Source: Achromobacter xylosoxidans (lineage in GTDB: Bacteria; Pseudomonadota; Gammaproteobacteria; Burkholderiales; Burkholderiaceae_B). From it: a stretch of 64,000 nucleotides of DNA. Positions 29,314 to 38,536 of this stretch are shown in pieces. Made by a program: the position numbers and the translations under genes. The notes beneath the pieces were generated by a model. The model had not been told where the DNA came from, made no database searches, and was given only the letters and a program-made list of their open reading frames with translations. The stretch is from NCBI RefSeq assembly GCF_002192695.1, contig NZ_MTLG01000076.1, positions 46,670 to 110,669 on the forward strand, in the 5' to 3' direction. Position 1 is the stretch's first letter; each line of letters begins with the position of its first letter.

Positions 29314-31131
29314 ATGTCCAAGCCCCTGGAAGACTACGGATTGATCGGCAACATGCTGTCGGCCGCCCTGGTGGCGCGCGACGGCTCCATCGACTGGCTG
29401 TGCCTGCCGCACTTCGATTCGCCCGCGTGCTTCGCGGCGCTGCTGGGTGACGAGCGGCACGGACACTGGCGCATCGCGCCGCACGCGCGCAACTGCACCG
29501 TATCGCGCCGCTACGTGCCCGATACCGCGGTGCTGGAAACGCGCTACGAGACCAGCTCCGGCACGGCACTGCTGTACGATTTCATGCCCTTGAGCGACGA
29601 CGATGAGCGCGCCGACGTGGTGCGCATCGTGCGCGGCGAATCCGGCCACGTGCAGATGGACATGGAAATGGTGCTGCGCTTCAACTATGGGCAGGCCGTG
29701 CCCTGGGTGCGCCGGCGCGACTACGGCCTGAGCGCCATCGCAGGTCCCGATGCGGTCGAGCTGCACACCCCGGTGGACCTGGCCGGACACGAACTCACGA
29801 CCACGGCGCGCTTCACGGTGCATCCGGGCCGCGTGGTGCCGTTCACGCTGTCCTATCACCGTTCGCACCGCACGCCGCATTTCGTGCCGGACCGCGTGGA
29901 AAGCATGGACCGCACCATCTCCTGGTGGCAGGAATGGGCCAAGCGCTGCCGCTGGGAGGGCAGCGGGGAAGGGCGGGACGCCGTGGTGCGCTCGCTGATC
30001 ACCTTGAAGCTGCTGACCTTCCAGCCCACCGGCGGCATCATCGCCGCGCCCACTACCTCGCTGCCGGAAGCACTGGGCGGCAGCCGCAACTGGGATTACC
30101 GGCATTGTTGGCTGCGCGATTCGGCCCTGACCCTGTACGCCTTGCTCAATGCCGGCTACCGGGAAGAGGCCGAGGCCTGGCGCCAATGGCTGCTACGCGC
30201 AGTGGCCGGGCATCCCGACCAGTTGCAGATCATGTACGGCATCGCCGGCGAACGCTGGCTGCCCGAACTGGAAATCCCCTGGCTGCCGGGGTACGAGGGG
30301 AGCCTGCCCGTGCGCCGCGGCAACGGCGCCGCTGGCCAGAGCCAGCTGGATGTCTACGGCGAGCTCATCGAAACCCTGTATGCCGCGCGGGCCGCGGACC
30401 TGGCGCCCCTGGCCGAGGCCTGGCGCCTGCAGAAGGTGCTGCTGGAGCCGCTGCGCGACCGCTGGCAGGACCTGGACCACGGCATCTGGGAAGTGCGCGG
30501 CGAGCGCCGCGCCTTCACGCATTCGCGGCTGATGTGCTGGGTTGCCTTCGACCGCGCGGTGCAGTCCTGCGAACGCTTCGGGCTGCGCGGGCCGCGCGAT
30601 GAATGGCAGCGCCTGGCCGACAGCATCCGCGCGGACATCTGCAAGCACGGCTACAACCAGGCGCGCGGCAGCTTCGTGCAGAGCTACGGATCCGAGGAAC
30701 TGGATGCCAGCCTGCTGCTCATCCCCCAGGTGGGATTCCTGCCCGCGGACGATCCGCGCGTGACGGGTACGGTGCGCGCCATCGAGCGCGAGCTGCTGCG
30801 CGACGGCCTGCTGCTGCGCTACTCCACCCAGCATGCGGGCGACGGGCTGCCGGGCGAGGAAGGCGTGTTCCTGGCCTGCAGTTTCTGGCTGGCCGACGCT
30901 TACGTCATGCAGGGTCGCATCGCCGACGCCGAGCGCCTGTTCGAGCGTCTGCTGGCGCTGCGCAATGACCTGGGACTGCTGGCGGAAGAATACGACGTCG
31001 GCCGGCGCCGCCTGGTGGGCAATTTTCCGCAAGGGTTTTCGCACATCGGGCTGGTCAATACCGCCTACAACCTGAGCCGCGCGAGCGGTCCGGCGCGCCA
31101 ACGCGCCGAGCAGGACGCGCCGCGCGAATAG
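29314..31131 (+). CDS. Glycoside hydrolase family 15 protein (glucoamylase/trehalase-like)
   Basis: 605 residues, typical of bacterial GH15 proteins. The N-terminal beta-sandwich domain starts [28 protein letters not shown]. The (alpha/alpha)6 catalytic domain includes [44 protein letters not shown] and the late [17 protein letters not shown], where the catalytic Glu residues are expected. There is no signal peptide, so it should act on an intracellular glucan or trehalose. It is coupled to the SDR gene upstream. Confidence 0.92.
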   Translation: MSKPLEDYGLIGNMLSAALVARDGSIDWLCLPHFDSPACFAALLGDERHGHWRIAPHARNCTVSRRYVPDTAVLETRYETSSGTALLYDFMPLSDDDERADVVRIVRGESGHVQMDMEMVLRFNYGQAVPWVRRRDYGLSAIAGPDAVELHTPVDLAGHELTTTARFTVHPGRVVPFTLSYHRSHRTPHFVPDRVESMDRTISWWQEWAKRCRWEGSGEGRDAVVRSLITLKLLTFQPTGGIIAAPTTSLPEALGGSRNWDYRHCWLRDSALTLYALLNAGYREEAEAWRQWLLRAVAGHPDQLQIMYGIAGERWLPELEIPWLPGYEGSLPVRRGNGAAGQSQLDVYGELIETLYAARAADLAPLAEAWRLQKVLLEPLRDRWQDLDHGIWEVRGERRAFTHSRLMCWVAFDRAVQSCERFGLRGPRDEWQRLADSIRADICKHGYNQARGSFVQSYGSEELDASLLLIPQVGFLPADDPRVTGTVRAIERELLRDGLLLRYSTQHAGDGLPGEEGVFLACSFWLADAYVMQGRIADAERLFERLLALRNDLGLLAEEYDVGRRRLVGNFPQGFSHIGLVNTAYNLSRASGPARQRAEQDAPRE

Positions 31132-31261
31132 GCGCGCGCAGCGGCGTCCAGCGCGCGCCGACCCGGTGTATTCTGGCGATCTGACGGCCGCCCCAGGCGG
31201 GCCGTACTGCAGAACAGAGCAAGCCGCGCGTCGGCAGCCACCGCATCCAGGAGACACAACG

Positions 31262-32389
31262 ATGTTATTGACCGAAGAACAGCTCAGCGTCCAGGAAATG
31301 GCGCGCCGCTTCGCGCAGGAGCGCCTGGCGCCCAATTCAGAGGCCTGGGACCGCGACCATCACTATCCGGCCGACGCCATTGCCGAAATGGCGCAGCTCG
31401 GCTTTTTCGGCATGCTGGTGCCCGAAGCCTGGGACGGCAACGACAGCGGCTATGTCTCGTATGCGGTCGCGCTGGAGGAAATCGCGGCCGGCAACGGCGC
31501 CTGCTCCACCATCATGAGCGTGCACAACTCGGTCGCCTGCATGCCCATCCTGAAGTTCGGCACCGACGCCCAGAAAGAGCAGTTCCTGCGGCCGCTGGCG
31601 ACCGGCGAGCATATCGGCGGATTTGCGCTGACCGAGCCGCAGGCCGGGTCGGACGCCAGCAGCCTGCACACCCGCGCCCGCCGCGACGGCGACGACTACA
31701 TCCTGAACGGCGCCAAGCAGTTCATCACGTCGGGGCGCAGCGGCCAGGTCGTGATCGTGTTCGCCGTGACCGACCCCGAGGCCGGCAAGCGCGGCATCTC
31801 GGCGTTCATCGTGCCCACCGATACGCCGGGCTACAAGGTGCTGCGGGTCGAGGACAAGCTGGGCCAGCACGCCTCGGACACCTGCCAGATCGCGTTCGAG
31901 GACATGCGCATCCCGGCCGCCTACCGGCTGGGCGCGGAGGGCGAGGGCTACAAGATCGCCCTGTCCAACCTGGAGGGCGGGCGCATCGGCATCGCTTCCC
32001 AGTCCGTGGGCATGGCGCGCGCGGCCTACGAGTGCGCGCGCGACTATGCGCGCGACCGCCAGGCCTTCGGCAAGCCCATCATGGAGCATCAGGCGGTCGC
32101 GTTCCGCTTGGCCGACATGGCCACGCAGATCCATGCGGCGCGCCAGATGGTGCTGCACGCCGCGGCGCTGCGCGAAGCCGGCAGGCCCGCGCTGACCGAG
32201 GCGTCCATGGCCAAGCTGTTTGCCTCCGAGATGGCCGAGAAGGTTTGCTCGGCCGCCATCCAGACCCTGGGCGGCTACGGCTATCTGAAGGACTTTCCGG
32301 TGGAACGCATCTACCGCGACGTGCGCGTCTGCCAGATCTATGAAGGCACCAGCGACATCCAGCGCCTGGTGATCGCCCGGGCCCTGTAA
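31262..32389 (+). CDS. Acyl-CoA dehydrogenase (short-chain type)
   Basis: 375 residues from ATG 31262. Typical ACAD signatures are [19 protein letters not shown], the FAD-contacting [38 protein letters not shown] and the catalytic Glu in [18 protein letters not shown]. This flavoprotein desaturates a short or branched acyl-CoA and passes electrons to ETF. It stands alone between the GH15 gene and the converging DUF2784 gene. The 130 bases upstream contain two small GC hairpins and no gene. Confidence 0.94.
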   Translation: MLLTEEQLSVQEMARRFAQERLAPNSEAWDRDHHYPADAIAEMAQLGFFGMLVPEAWDGNDSGYVSYAVALEEIAAGNGACSTIMSVHNSVACMPILKFGTDAQKEQFLRPLATGEHIGGFALTEPQAGSDASSLHTRARRDGDDYILNGAKQFITSGRSGQVVIVFAVTDPEAGKRGISAFIVPTDTPGYKVLRVEDKLGQHASDTCQIAFEDMRIPAAYRLGAEGEGYKIALSNLEGGRIGIASQSVGMARAAYECARDYARDRQAFGKPIMEHQAVAFRLADMATQIHAARQMVLHAAALREAGRPALTEASMAKLFASEMAEKVCSAAIQTLGGYGYLKDFPVERIYRDVRVCQIYEGTSDIQRLVIARAL

Positions 32390-32397
32390 ACCAAAGG

Positions 32398-32769
32398 CTA
32401 GGCCGGCTGGCGCCGGCCGCGCCGCGCCCACAGCGCGTAGACGATGATGTTGCCCACGATCAGCAAGGCCGCCAGCACGATCTGCGTGCCGCGGGTGATG
32501 CCTTCGGGGTAGATCAGCGCCAGCACATAGTGTTCGATGAAGCCGCCGCCATAGCCCTGCTGGCCGGCCTGCTGGCGCAGCGAAATCTCCAGCGGCGTCA
32601 ACGGGCAGATCCAGCCCATTCCTATGACCAGCGCGCCCCAGGCCAGCGCCGGCAGGTGCAGGTAGGCGATCCAGCGCTTCCACAGCGCCAGCAGCCCGCC
32701 GAACACCACGAAGGCGACGAAGAGGCCATGCACGATGAGCACCAGGTCGGCGAGCAGGCGGTAGCTCAT
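32398..32769 (-). CDS. DUF2784 family membrane protein
   Basis: 123 residues with three or four hydrophobic segments. The family pattern is visible in LIVHGLFVAFVVFGGLLALW, LPALAWGALVIGMGWICPLTPLEISLRQQAG and YGGGFIEHYVLALIYPEG. Function is unknown. It follows the Mrr-like gene by 13 bases and may share its transcript. Confidence 0.88.
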   Translation of the reverse strand: MSYRLLADLVLIVHGLFVAFVVFGGLLALWKRWIAYLHLPALAWGALVIGMGWICPLTPLEISLRQQAGQQGYGGGFIEHYVLALIYPEGITRGTQIVLAALLIVGNIIVYALWARRGRRQPA

Positions 32770-32782
32770 GGCCGTGTCCGCC

Positions 32783-33358
32783 TCAGGGTTTGAGGTCCCG
32801 CAGCAGCTTGGCCAGTTCGGGCGCCGTCATCAGCGACACGCCTTGCGACCTGGCGTACTGCAGCGCGTTGTCGGAGACCTCGCCCAAGGCGATATAGATG
32901 GCCTCGCGGGCGCCGCGCTTTTCGCGCGCCGCCTGCAGTTCGCGCAGCGGTTCGACGCCGACGCGGGCGGCCTTCCAGCGCTTGGCGCTGACCAGGGCGA
33001 CGTGGCCGTCCTTGGTCAGCGCGAAATCGGCGCCGGGCAATTGCAGGCGTTCGACTTCGCAGCCGTCGCGGCGAAACCCGGCCTCGACGGTCTTGGAGAA
33101 GTCGGCCCAGGACATGCCGGCGGCGGCTTCGGCCACGGCCTGCACCCGCGCGCCCGAGGGCGAGCGCAATTGCTTGTAGGCCGCCATGATGGCGATGACC
33201 GCGAACGGCACCGCGGCGAACACGCCCATCGCGGCGTACTCCAGGGGCAGCGCGGCAAAGCCCGCGGCCGACAGCAGCACGGCCACGCCGGCGCTCATCC
33301 ACCAGGGCGAGCGCAGCAGCACGGCGAAGATGGAGTTCTGGGACATCTTGAATTTCAT
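32783..33358 (-). CDS. Membrane-anchored Mrr-like restriction endonuclease-fold protein
   Basis: 191 residues. Two hydrophobic segments (about 20-37 and 42-60) would hold it in the inner membrane. The rest resembles an Mrr-type nuclease domain: MSWADFSKTVEAGFRRDGCEVERL, then GADFALTKDGHVALVSAKRWKAARVGVEPLRELQAA. The catalytic Asp111 and Lys126 fit the D-(Q/E)xK pattern, but the first residue of the last triad is Ser124, not Gln or Glu. The nuclease activity is therefore uncertain. There is no methyltransferase nearby, so it is not a classical restriction system. Confidence 0.78.
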   Translation of the reverse strand: MKFKMSQNSIFAVLLRSPWWMSAGVAVLLSAAGFAALPLEYAAMGVFAAVPFAVIAIMAAYKQLRSPSGARVQAVAEAAAGMSWADFSKTVEAGFRRDGCEVERLQLPGADFALTKDGHVALVSAKRWKAARVGVEPLRELQAAREKRGAREAIYIALGEVSDNALQYARSQGVSLMTAPELAKLLRDLKP

Positions 33359-33390
33359 GGCGGCTCGCGGTCAGGCTGGATTTGAGGGCT

Positions 33391-33636
33391 TCAGGCGTCC
33401 TGGCCGCCCGCGTCGGGGCCGCGCACGACGATGCGCACGTCGCCGCAGGTCACGATCTGGCCGGCGCGGATCTTGGCCGTCTTGCGGCTTTCGACCACGC
33501 CGCCCACGCTGACGTGGCCTTCGGCCACGAGCATCTTGCCCGCGCCGCCGCTGTCGCACACGCCGGTGGCCTTGAGCAGCTGGTTCACTTCAATATAGGG
33601 GCTGCCTTCGGCCAGCGTGAATTCGATGATGGGCAT
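33391..33636 (-). CDS. S4-domain RNA-binding protein (YbcJ-like)
   Basis: 81 residues forming one S4-like RNA-binding domain: YIEVNQLLKATGVCDSGGAGKMLVAEGHVSVGGVVESRKTAKIRAGQIV. The length and pattern match YbcJ-type proteins, which are proposed to bind structured RNA. It lies between the DUF502 and Mrr-like genes on the same strand with short gaps. Confidence 0.88.
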   Translation of the reverse strand: MPIIEFTLAEGSPYIEVNQLLKATGVCDSGGAGKMLVAEGHVSVGGVVESRKTAKIRAGQIVTCGDVRIVVRGPDAGGQDA

Positions 33637-33669
33637 AGCGTGAGTTTCGTAGAGGTGAGGGCGGGGGGC

Positions 33670-34329
33670 TCAGGCCTGGCCGCCGCCGTTGGCGCCGTCC
33701 TGCGCGGCGGCGGGCGGCTCCTGCGCGGCGGGACGGTTGTTGTTGGTTTCGGCGCGCGCCATCCAGGCGATCAGGGACGAGCGCATGGCTTCCTCGACCG
33801 ACATCTGGATGGGCTGGACCCATTCCTGCGGCACGAACACGGTGTAGCCGCCGATCATGTAGCCCATGGGCAGATAGACGGCCACGCGCTCGCCCTGGCT
33901 GAAGCCTTCGGGCAGGCCTTCCATGTTGCGGCGCGTGACCAGGCCGACCAGTTCCAGCTGCTGGCCCGGTATGCGCAGGACCACGACCTGCTGGGCGGTG
34001 TTCTTGGAGCTGGGCGAAAAATAGTCCGCGAAGCTTTTCAGCGACGAGTAGATGCTCTTGACCACCGGCAGGTTGGTGAAGGGCATTTCCAGCAGCACCA
34101 GCACGCGCTGCACGCGTTCCTTGGACACCAGGTAGCCGATGGCCAGGATGCCCAGGATCCCAAGCGCCAGGCCCATGCCAGGCACGTAGAAGCCGCCGAT
34201 GAAGGGGCGCAGGAAGGTCAGCGCGACGGCTTCGGTCCAGGCCAGGAAGATGTACAGCAGGTAGATTGTCAGGGCCAGCGGCAGGACCGTGATCAGGCCA
34301 CGGAAGAAGTATTTATAGAGACGGCTCAT
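33670..34329 (-). CDS. DUF502 family membrane protein
   Basis: 219 residues from ATG 34329; an in-frame ATG at 34335 and one at 34368 are alternatives, none with a good ribosome site. MSRLYKYFFRGLITVLPLALTIYLLYIFL is the typical DUF502 start, with a second hydrophobic segment at about 55-75 and the conserved LVLLEMPFTNLPVVKSIYSSLKSFADYFSP. The C-terminal 30 residues are low-complexity Ala, Gln and Pro. Function is unknown. Confidence 0.85.
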   Translation of the reverse strand: MSRLYKYFFRGLITVLPLALTIYLLYIFLAWTEAVALTFLRPFIGGFYVPGMGLALGILGILAIGYLVSKERVQRVLVLLEMPFTNLPVVKSIYSSLKSFADYFSPSSKNTAQQVVVLRIPGQQLELVGLVTRRNMEGLPEGFSQGERVAVYLPMGYMIGGYTVFVPQEWVQPIQMSVEEAMRSSLIAWMARAETNNNRPAAQEPPAAAQDGANGGGQA

Positions 34330-34456
34330 AGACATAGGCAAATAAATTAGGGTCGGATTACGCGGCATAGGCACGCGCCGAAGGGCCGCCAGCATAGCAG
34401 CCGGCGCGGGCCCGACCGGTAACAATCGGCGTGCAAGCCGCCAAGGCGGGGCGCGC

Positions 34457-34924
34457 CTAGCGGTCCACGGGCAGGTACAAGGTCTCCTTGATCTCCTCCA
34501 TGACCACGTAGCTGCGCGATTCGGCGGACGCGGGCAGGCGCTTGAGGATTTCGCCCAGGAGACGGCGGTATTCGTTCATTTCAGTCAGGCGGGCCTTGAC
34601 CAGATAGTCGAAGTCGCCGGACACCAGATGGCATTCCATGACTTCGGGCACGTACAGCAGCTCTTTCTTGACCTTGTCGAACACGTCGCCGGATTTGGCC
34701 GACAGCTTGATCTCCAGGAAGACGAGCAGGTTCTTGCCCAGCGCCGCCGGATTGACGCGCGCATGGTAACCCGTGATGACGCCTTCGCGCTCCATGCGCT
34801 TGACGCGGTCGGAGCAGGGGGTGGCGGACAGGCTGATCCGGTCGGCCAGTTCAGTCACGGAAATGCGGCCTTCCCGCTGCAGGATATCCAGGATTTTCAG
34901 GTCGATACGGTCTAGCTCGCGCAT
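34457..34924 (-). CDS. Lrp/AsnC-family regulator, probably of D-amino acid catabolism
   Basis: 155 residues. The N-terminal helix-turn-helix reads LDRIDLKILDILQREGRISVTELADRISLSATPCSDRVKRMEREGVI, and the AsnC ligand-binding domain contains MECHLVSGDFDYLVKARL. It is divergent from dadA with an inverted repeat between them. By analogy with DadR/Lrp control of dadA in Pseudomonas and E. coli, it likely responds to alanine or leucine and controls dadA. The exact orthology is not settled from sequence alone. Confidence 0.9.
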   Translation of the reverse strand: MRELDRIDLKILDILQREGRISVTELADRISLSATPCSDRVKRMEREGVITGYHARVNPAALGKNLLVFLEIKLSAKSGDVFDKVKKELLYVPEVMECHLVSGDFDYLVKARLTEMNEYRRLLGEILKRLPASAESRSYVVMEEIKETLYLPVDR

Positions 34925-34962
34925 TTCACTTTTGGCGATCGAAAAACAGGAGGGGGGCGGGA

Positions 34963-34997
34963 AAAAGCACTGCCAAAGAAAAATCTTCAGTGCTTTT
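34963..34997. promoter_or_regulatory. 10-bp inverted repeat between lrp-like gene and dadA
   Basis: AAAAGCACTG at 34963-34972 and CAGTGCTTTT at 34988-34997 are exact reverse complements, 15 bases apart. A further partial copy, CACTGCTGAG, follows from 34999. The site lies about 40 bases above the Lrp-family gene start and 62 above dadA. It is the best candidate for the Lrp-family operator controlling both directions. Confidence 0.55.
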
Positions 34998-35059
34998 CAC
35001 TGCTGAGAGGCCCATAGACTACCGAAATTCCTGAACAAATCCAATCATCGGAAAGAATC

Positions 35060-36361
35060 ATGCACGTCATCGTCCTCGGCAGCGGCGTCATCGGCACCAC
35101 CACCGCCTATTACCTGGCCCGGCTGGGCGCCAAAGTCACGGTGCTGGACCGCCAGCCCTCGGCGGCGCAGGAGACCAGCTACGCCAACGCGGGACAGGTT
35201 TCGCCGGGTTATTCCACGCCTTGGGCCGCGCCTGGGATTCCGTTGAAGGCCATCAAGTGGTTGTTCCAGAAGCACGCGCCGCTGGCCATCCGCCTGGACG
35301 GCAGCCTGTTCCAGCTGAAATGGATGGCGTCCATGCTGGCCAATTGTTCGGCCGAGCGCTACTCGGTGAACAAGGAACGCATGCTGCGCCTGTCCGAGTA
35401 CAGCCGCGATTGCCTGCGCGAACTGCGCCAGTCCACCGGCATCCACTACGAAGAGCGCACCCGCGGCACGCTGCAGCTGTTCCGCACCGAGGCCCAGCTG
35501 GAAGCCGCCCGCCGCGACATCGCCGTGCTGGAAGAAGTGGGCGTGCCCTACGAACTGCTGGACCGCAGCCGCCTGGTGACGGCCGAGCCCGCGCTGGCGC
35601 GTTCGCTGCACAAGCTGTCGGGCGGCCTGCGCCTGCCCAATGACGAGACCGGCGACTGCCAGCTGTTCACGACGCGCCTGGCCGAAATGGCCAAGGGCCT
35701 GGGCGTGGAGTTCCGTTTCGGCCAGACGGTGTCGGGCCTGAACACGGCCGGCGGCCAGATCACCGGCGTGCGGGTGGGCAACGAAGTGCTGACCGCCGAC
35801 CGCTACGTCGCCGCTTTCGGTAGCTACACGCGCGACTTCCTCAGCCCGCTGGGCCTGGACCTGCCGGTGTATCCGCTCAAAGGCTATTCGCTCACCATCC
35901 CCATGGCGGACGAATCCGCGGCGCCCGTCTCGACCATCCTGGACGAGACCTACAAGATCGCCGTCACGCGCTTCGACCAGCGCATCCGCGTGGGCGGCAT
36001 GGCCGAGATCGCGGGCTTCGACCTGCGCCTGAAGGACGCCCGCCGCAAGACGCTGGAGCTGGTCGTCAACGACCTGTTCCCCGGCAGCGGCCACGTGGCC
36101 CAGGCCGAGTTCTGGACCGGCTTGCGTCCCATGACGCCGGACGGCACGCCCGTGGTCGGCGCCACCCGCTACGGCAACCTGTACCTGAACACTGGCCACG
36201 GCACGCTGGGCTGGACCATGGCCTGCGGCTCCGGCAAGCTGGTGGCCGACCTGGTCATGGGCCAGCGCCCGGCCATACGCACGGACGGGCTGGGCCTGTC
36301 GCGCTACGACCGCAAGGCGGCGTCCAGCCAGGCGCTGGTGCTGGACGGCAAGAGCGCCTGA
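35060..36361 (+). CDS. dadA: D-amino acid dehydrogenase small subunit
   Basis: 433 residues, the full DadA length. The FAD motif is at the very start, [29 protein letters not shown], followed by [27 protein letters not shown], strongly diagnostic of DadA, and a C-terminal [36 protein letters not shown]. It deaminates D-alanine and other D-amino acids to keto acids at the membrane. No alanine racemase gene is adjacent. Confidence 0.96.
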   Translation: MHVIVLGSGVIGTTTAYYLARLGAKVTVLDRQPSAAQETSYANAGQVSPGYSTPWAAPGIPLKAIKWLFQKHAPLAIRLDGSLFQLKWMASMLANCSAERYSVNKERMLRLSEYSRDCLRELRQSTGIHYEERTRGTLQLFRTEAQLEAARRDIAVLEEVGVPYELLDRSRLVTAEPALARSLHKLSGGLRLPNDETGDCQLFTTRLAEMAKGLGVEFRFGQTVSGLNTAGGQITGVRVGNEVLTADRYVAAFGSYTRDFLSPLGLDLPVYPLKGYSLTIPMADESAAPVSTILDETYKIAVTRFDQRIRVGGMAEIAGFDLRLKDARRKTLELVVNDLFPGSGHVAQAEFWTGLRPMTPDGTPVVGATRYGNLYLNTGHGTLGWTMACGSGKLVADLVMGQRPAIRTDGLGLSRYDRKAASSQALVLDGKSA

Positions 36362-36403
36362 CCTTTGACGTTTCCTCGGCCTGAGCTTTGAGCCAGGCTT
36401 GCC

Positions 36404-36438
36404 GCGGCCCGCCCGGCGCAGTATGCCGGCCGGGCCGC
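36404..36438. terminator. Long GC stem-loop between converging dadA and lysR
   Basis: GCGGCCCGCCCGGC at 36404-36417 and GCCGGCCGGGCCGC at 36425-36438 pair over 14 positions with one mismatch and a seven-base loop. It sits in the gap between two convergent genes. There is no long T-run on either side, so it is a probable but not certain bidirectional terminator. Confidence 0.5.
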
Positions 36439-36458
36439 TGTGTTCTGGGGCGCCGGGT

Positions 36459-37340
36459 TCACGGCTGTGGCGCCGCCAATTGCTCCAGCATGGCCAGGAC
36501 CGCGGGCTGCTGTTCGTCGTGGCGCCAGATGCCGCGCAGGTCCGACGGGGTGGACGCATGCGTCAGCGGGCGGCAGGCCAGGTTGGGCAATTGCACTTTC
36601 CCCAGCGAGGCCGGGACCAGGGACACGCCGAACTCGTGCGACACCAAGGTGGCGATCGTCAGCATGTTCCGCACCTTGTGGCGGATATGCGGCGTGAAGC
36701 CGGCCTGCAGGCACAGCGCCAATATCTTGTCGTAGTAGCCCGGCGAGAAATCCCGGGGAAACAGCACGAAGTCGTCGTGTTGCAGCTGCTGCGCGTCGAT
36801 CGCCTCCCGTTGAGCCAGCGGATGCGTTGCCGGCAGCAGGCAGACGAAGTCCTCGCGGTGCAGCACGCGCGACGCGACGCCGGCAGGCAGCACCCGGGGA
36901 TGCACGATCCCGATGTCGATCTGGCCGCGTTGCAGCGCGTCGATCTGCTCATAGCTGCTGAGTTCGTACAGGACCACTTCGACCTCCGGGCGCGCTACGG
37001 CATAAGCCCGTACATCCGATGCCAGCCGCGTCAGGAACGACGAGCCCACGAAGCCGATATGCACGGCGCCGCTTTCCCCCTTGGCCGCGCGCCGCGCCTG
37101 TTCCTCGGCATCGCGCGCCAGCGCCAGCAGTTTCAAGGCTTCCCGATAGATCACCTTGCCGGCCTCGGTCAGCGCCACTTCGCGGGTGGTGCGCCGCAGC
37201 AGCTCCATGCCCAGCGAGGCTTCCAGCTGGCGGATGTTGAAGCTGAGGGGCGGCTGGCTGATGGACAGGCGCTTGGCGGCCCTGCCGAAATGCAGCTCCT
37301 CGGCAACGGCCACGAAGTAGCGGAGTTGACGCAGATCCAT
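36459..37340 (-). CDS. LysR-family regulator of the adjacent CoA-ester cluster
   Basis: 293 residues from ATG 37340. The helix-turn-helix is classical: MDLRQLRYFVAVAEELHFGRAAKRLSISQPPLSFNIRQLEASLG. The effector domain contains VHIGFVGSSFLTRLASDVRAYA and IDIGIVHPRVLP, similar to BenM/CatM-like regulators that sense organic acids. It diverges from the Bug receptor gene, with a palindromic site between, and is likely the activator of that cluster. Confidence 0.92.
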   Translation of the reverse strand: MDLRQLRYFVAVAEELHFGRAAKRLSISQPPLSFNIRQLEASLGMELLRRTTREVALTEAGKVIYREALKLLALARDAEEQARRAAKGESGAVHIGFVGSSFLTRLASDVRAYAVARPEVEVVLYELSSYEQIDALQRGQIDIGIVHPRVLPAGVASRVLHREDFVCLLPATHPLAQREAIDAQQLQHDDFVLFPRDFSPGYYDKILALCLQAGFTPHIRHKVRNMLTIATLVSHEFGVSLVPASLGKVQLPNLACRPLTHASTPSDLRGIWRHDEQQPAVLAMLEQLAAPQP

Positions 37341-37432
37341 GGGGCCTCGCGGAGTGAGGGAAGGGTGTTGGACCGCGCGCGCAAGCCGCAAAAGATTGAT
37401 CCAACATCGGTATGAATAGCACAAAAAAATAT

Positions 37433-37463
37433 ATTGGACGCGAAAAATCGCGCTGCCAATAAT
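37433..37463. promoter_or_regulatory. LysR-type palindrome overlapping the Bug promoter
   Basis: ATTGG at 37433-37437 and CCAAT at 37456-37460 frame an inner GCGA-AAAA-TCGC, giving a nested palindrome. TTGGAC at 37434-37439 and AATAAT at 37458-37463, 18 bases apart, look like a promoter reading towards the Bug gene. Binding of the divergent LysR protein here is inferred. Confidence 0.5.
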
Positions 37464-37535
37464 GGGTTTCACCGCGGACACACGCGGCCGTGAATCCGGG
37501 CAAAGACCCGCGATCGATCCCCCAAGGAGACTATT

Positions 37536-38504
37536 TTGCGCATCCCTAGCCTTATCGCGCTGGCCGCCAGCGCATTGCTGGCCGCCACCGCCGCCCAAGC
37601 CCAGGACTATCCCCGCATGCCCATCCGTCTCATCGTGCCGTACGCGGCGGGCGGAATGACCGACGTGGTGGCGCGCGTCATCGGCCAGAAGCTCGGAGAA
37701 CGGCTGGGCCAGCCGGTGATCGTGGAAAACCGGGCGGGCGCCGCCACCATCATTGGCGCCGAGATGGTGGCCAATGCCAAGCCCGACGGCTACACCTTGC
37801 TGGCGGCGACCAACACCACGCTGACGATCAACCCCTGGCTGTACCCGAAGCTACCCTATGACGCGGTCAAGAGCTTTGCGCCGATTGCGCTGGTCGCGAC
37901 CACGCCCAGCGTCATCGTGGTCAATCCCAAGGTCCCCGCGCAGACGCTGGAACAGTTCGTGCAGCTGGCCCAGGCCAGGCCGGGCGAGTTCAGCTACGCC
38001 TCGTACGGCGCTGGTTCGACGGCGCATCTGGCGGGTGAGATGCTGAGGTCCAGGACCAAGGTCAATCTGCTGCACGTGCCCTACAAAGGCAGCGCGCCGG
38101 CCAAGGCGGCGGTGATGGGCGGCGAAGTCTCCGTCACGTTCGAGCCCGCGTTCACGGGCTTGCCACAGATCCAGGCGGGCAAGCTGACCGCGCTGGCCGT
38201 CATGAGCGACAAGCGCTCCGCGGTGCTGCCGCAGTTGTCGACCACGGCGGAACTGGGCTATCCGGACATGAAGATGTCCGCCTGGGTCGGCATCCTGGCG
38301 CCGTCGGGCACGCCGCCCGCCATCGTCAAGTCGCTGAGCGGCGCGATCGAGCAGATCATGGCCCAGGCCGACGTGCGGGAAGCCCTGCTGCGTTCCGGGG
38401 GAGAGCCCGTGGGTTACTTCGGCGACGCCTTCAGCGCCTACATGCGCGAGGAAAGCGCGCGCTACGGGCAGGTCATCAAAGACGCCAACATCCGCATCGA
38501 TTAA
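37536..38504 (+). CDS. Bug-family periplasmic solute receptor
   Basis: 322 residues starting at TTG 37536, which is preceded by AAGGAG at the right distance; the start would otherwise miss the signal peptide. The signal peptide ends at TAAQAQ, and the mature protein begins DYPRMPIRLIVPYAAGGMTDVVARVIGQ, the Bug signature. The conserved YVPYKGSAPAK-like segment reads VPYKGSAPAKAAV. It should deliver a carboxylate to the cell; no cognate TctAB permease is in the window. The CoA-transferase gene follows 32 bases later. Confidence 0.92.
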   Translation: MRIPSLIALAASALLAATAAQAQDYPRMPIRLIVPYAAGGMTDVVARVIGQKLGERLGQPVIVENRAGAATIIGAEMVANAKPDGYTLLAATNTTLTINPWLYPKLPYDAVKSFAPIALVATTPSVIVVNPKVPAQTLEQFVQLAQARPGEFSYASYGAGSTAHLAGEMLRSRTKVNLLHVPYKGSAPAKAAVMGGEVSVTFEPAFTGLPQIQAGKLTALAVMSDKRSAVLPQLSTTAELGYPDMKMSAWVGILAPSGTPPAIVKSLSGAIEQIMAQADVREALLRSGGEPVGYFGDAFSAYMREESARYGQVIKDANIRID

Positions 38505-38536
38505 CCGCGCCGCACCGGCATCGAGACCCGAGACAC

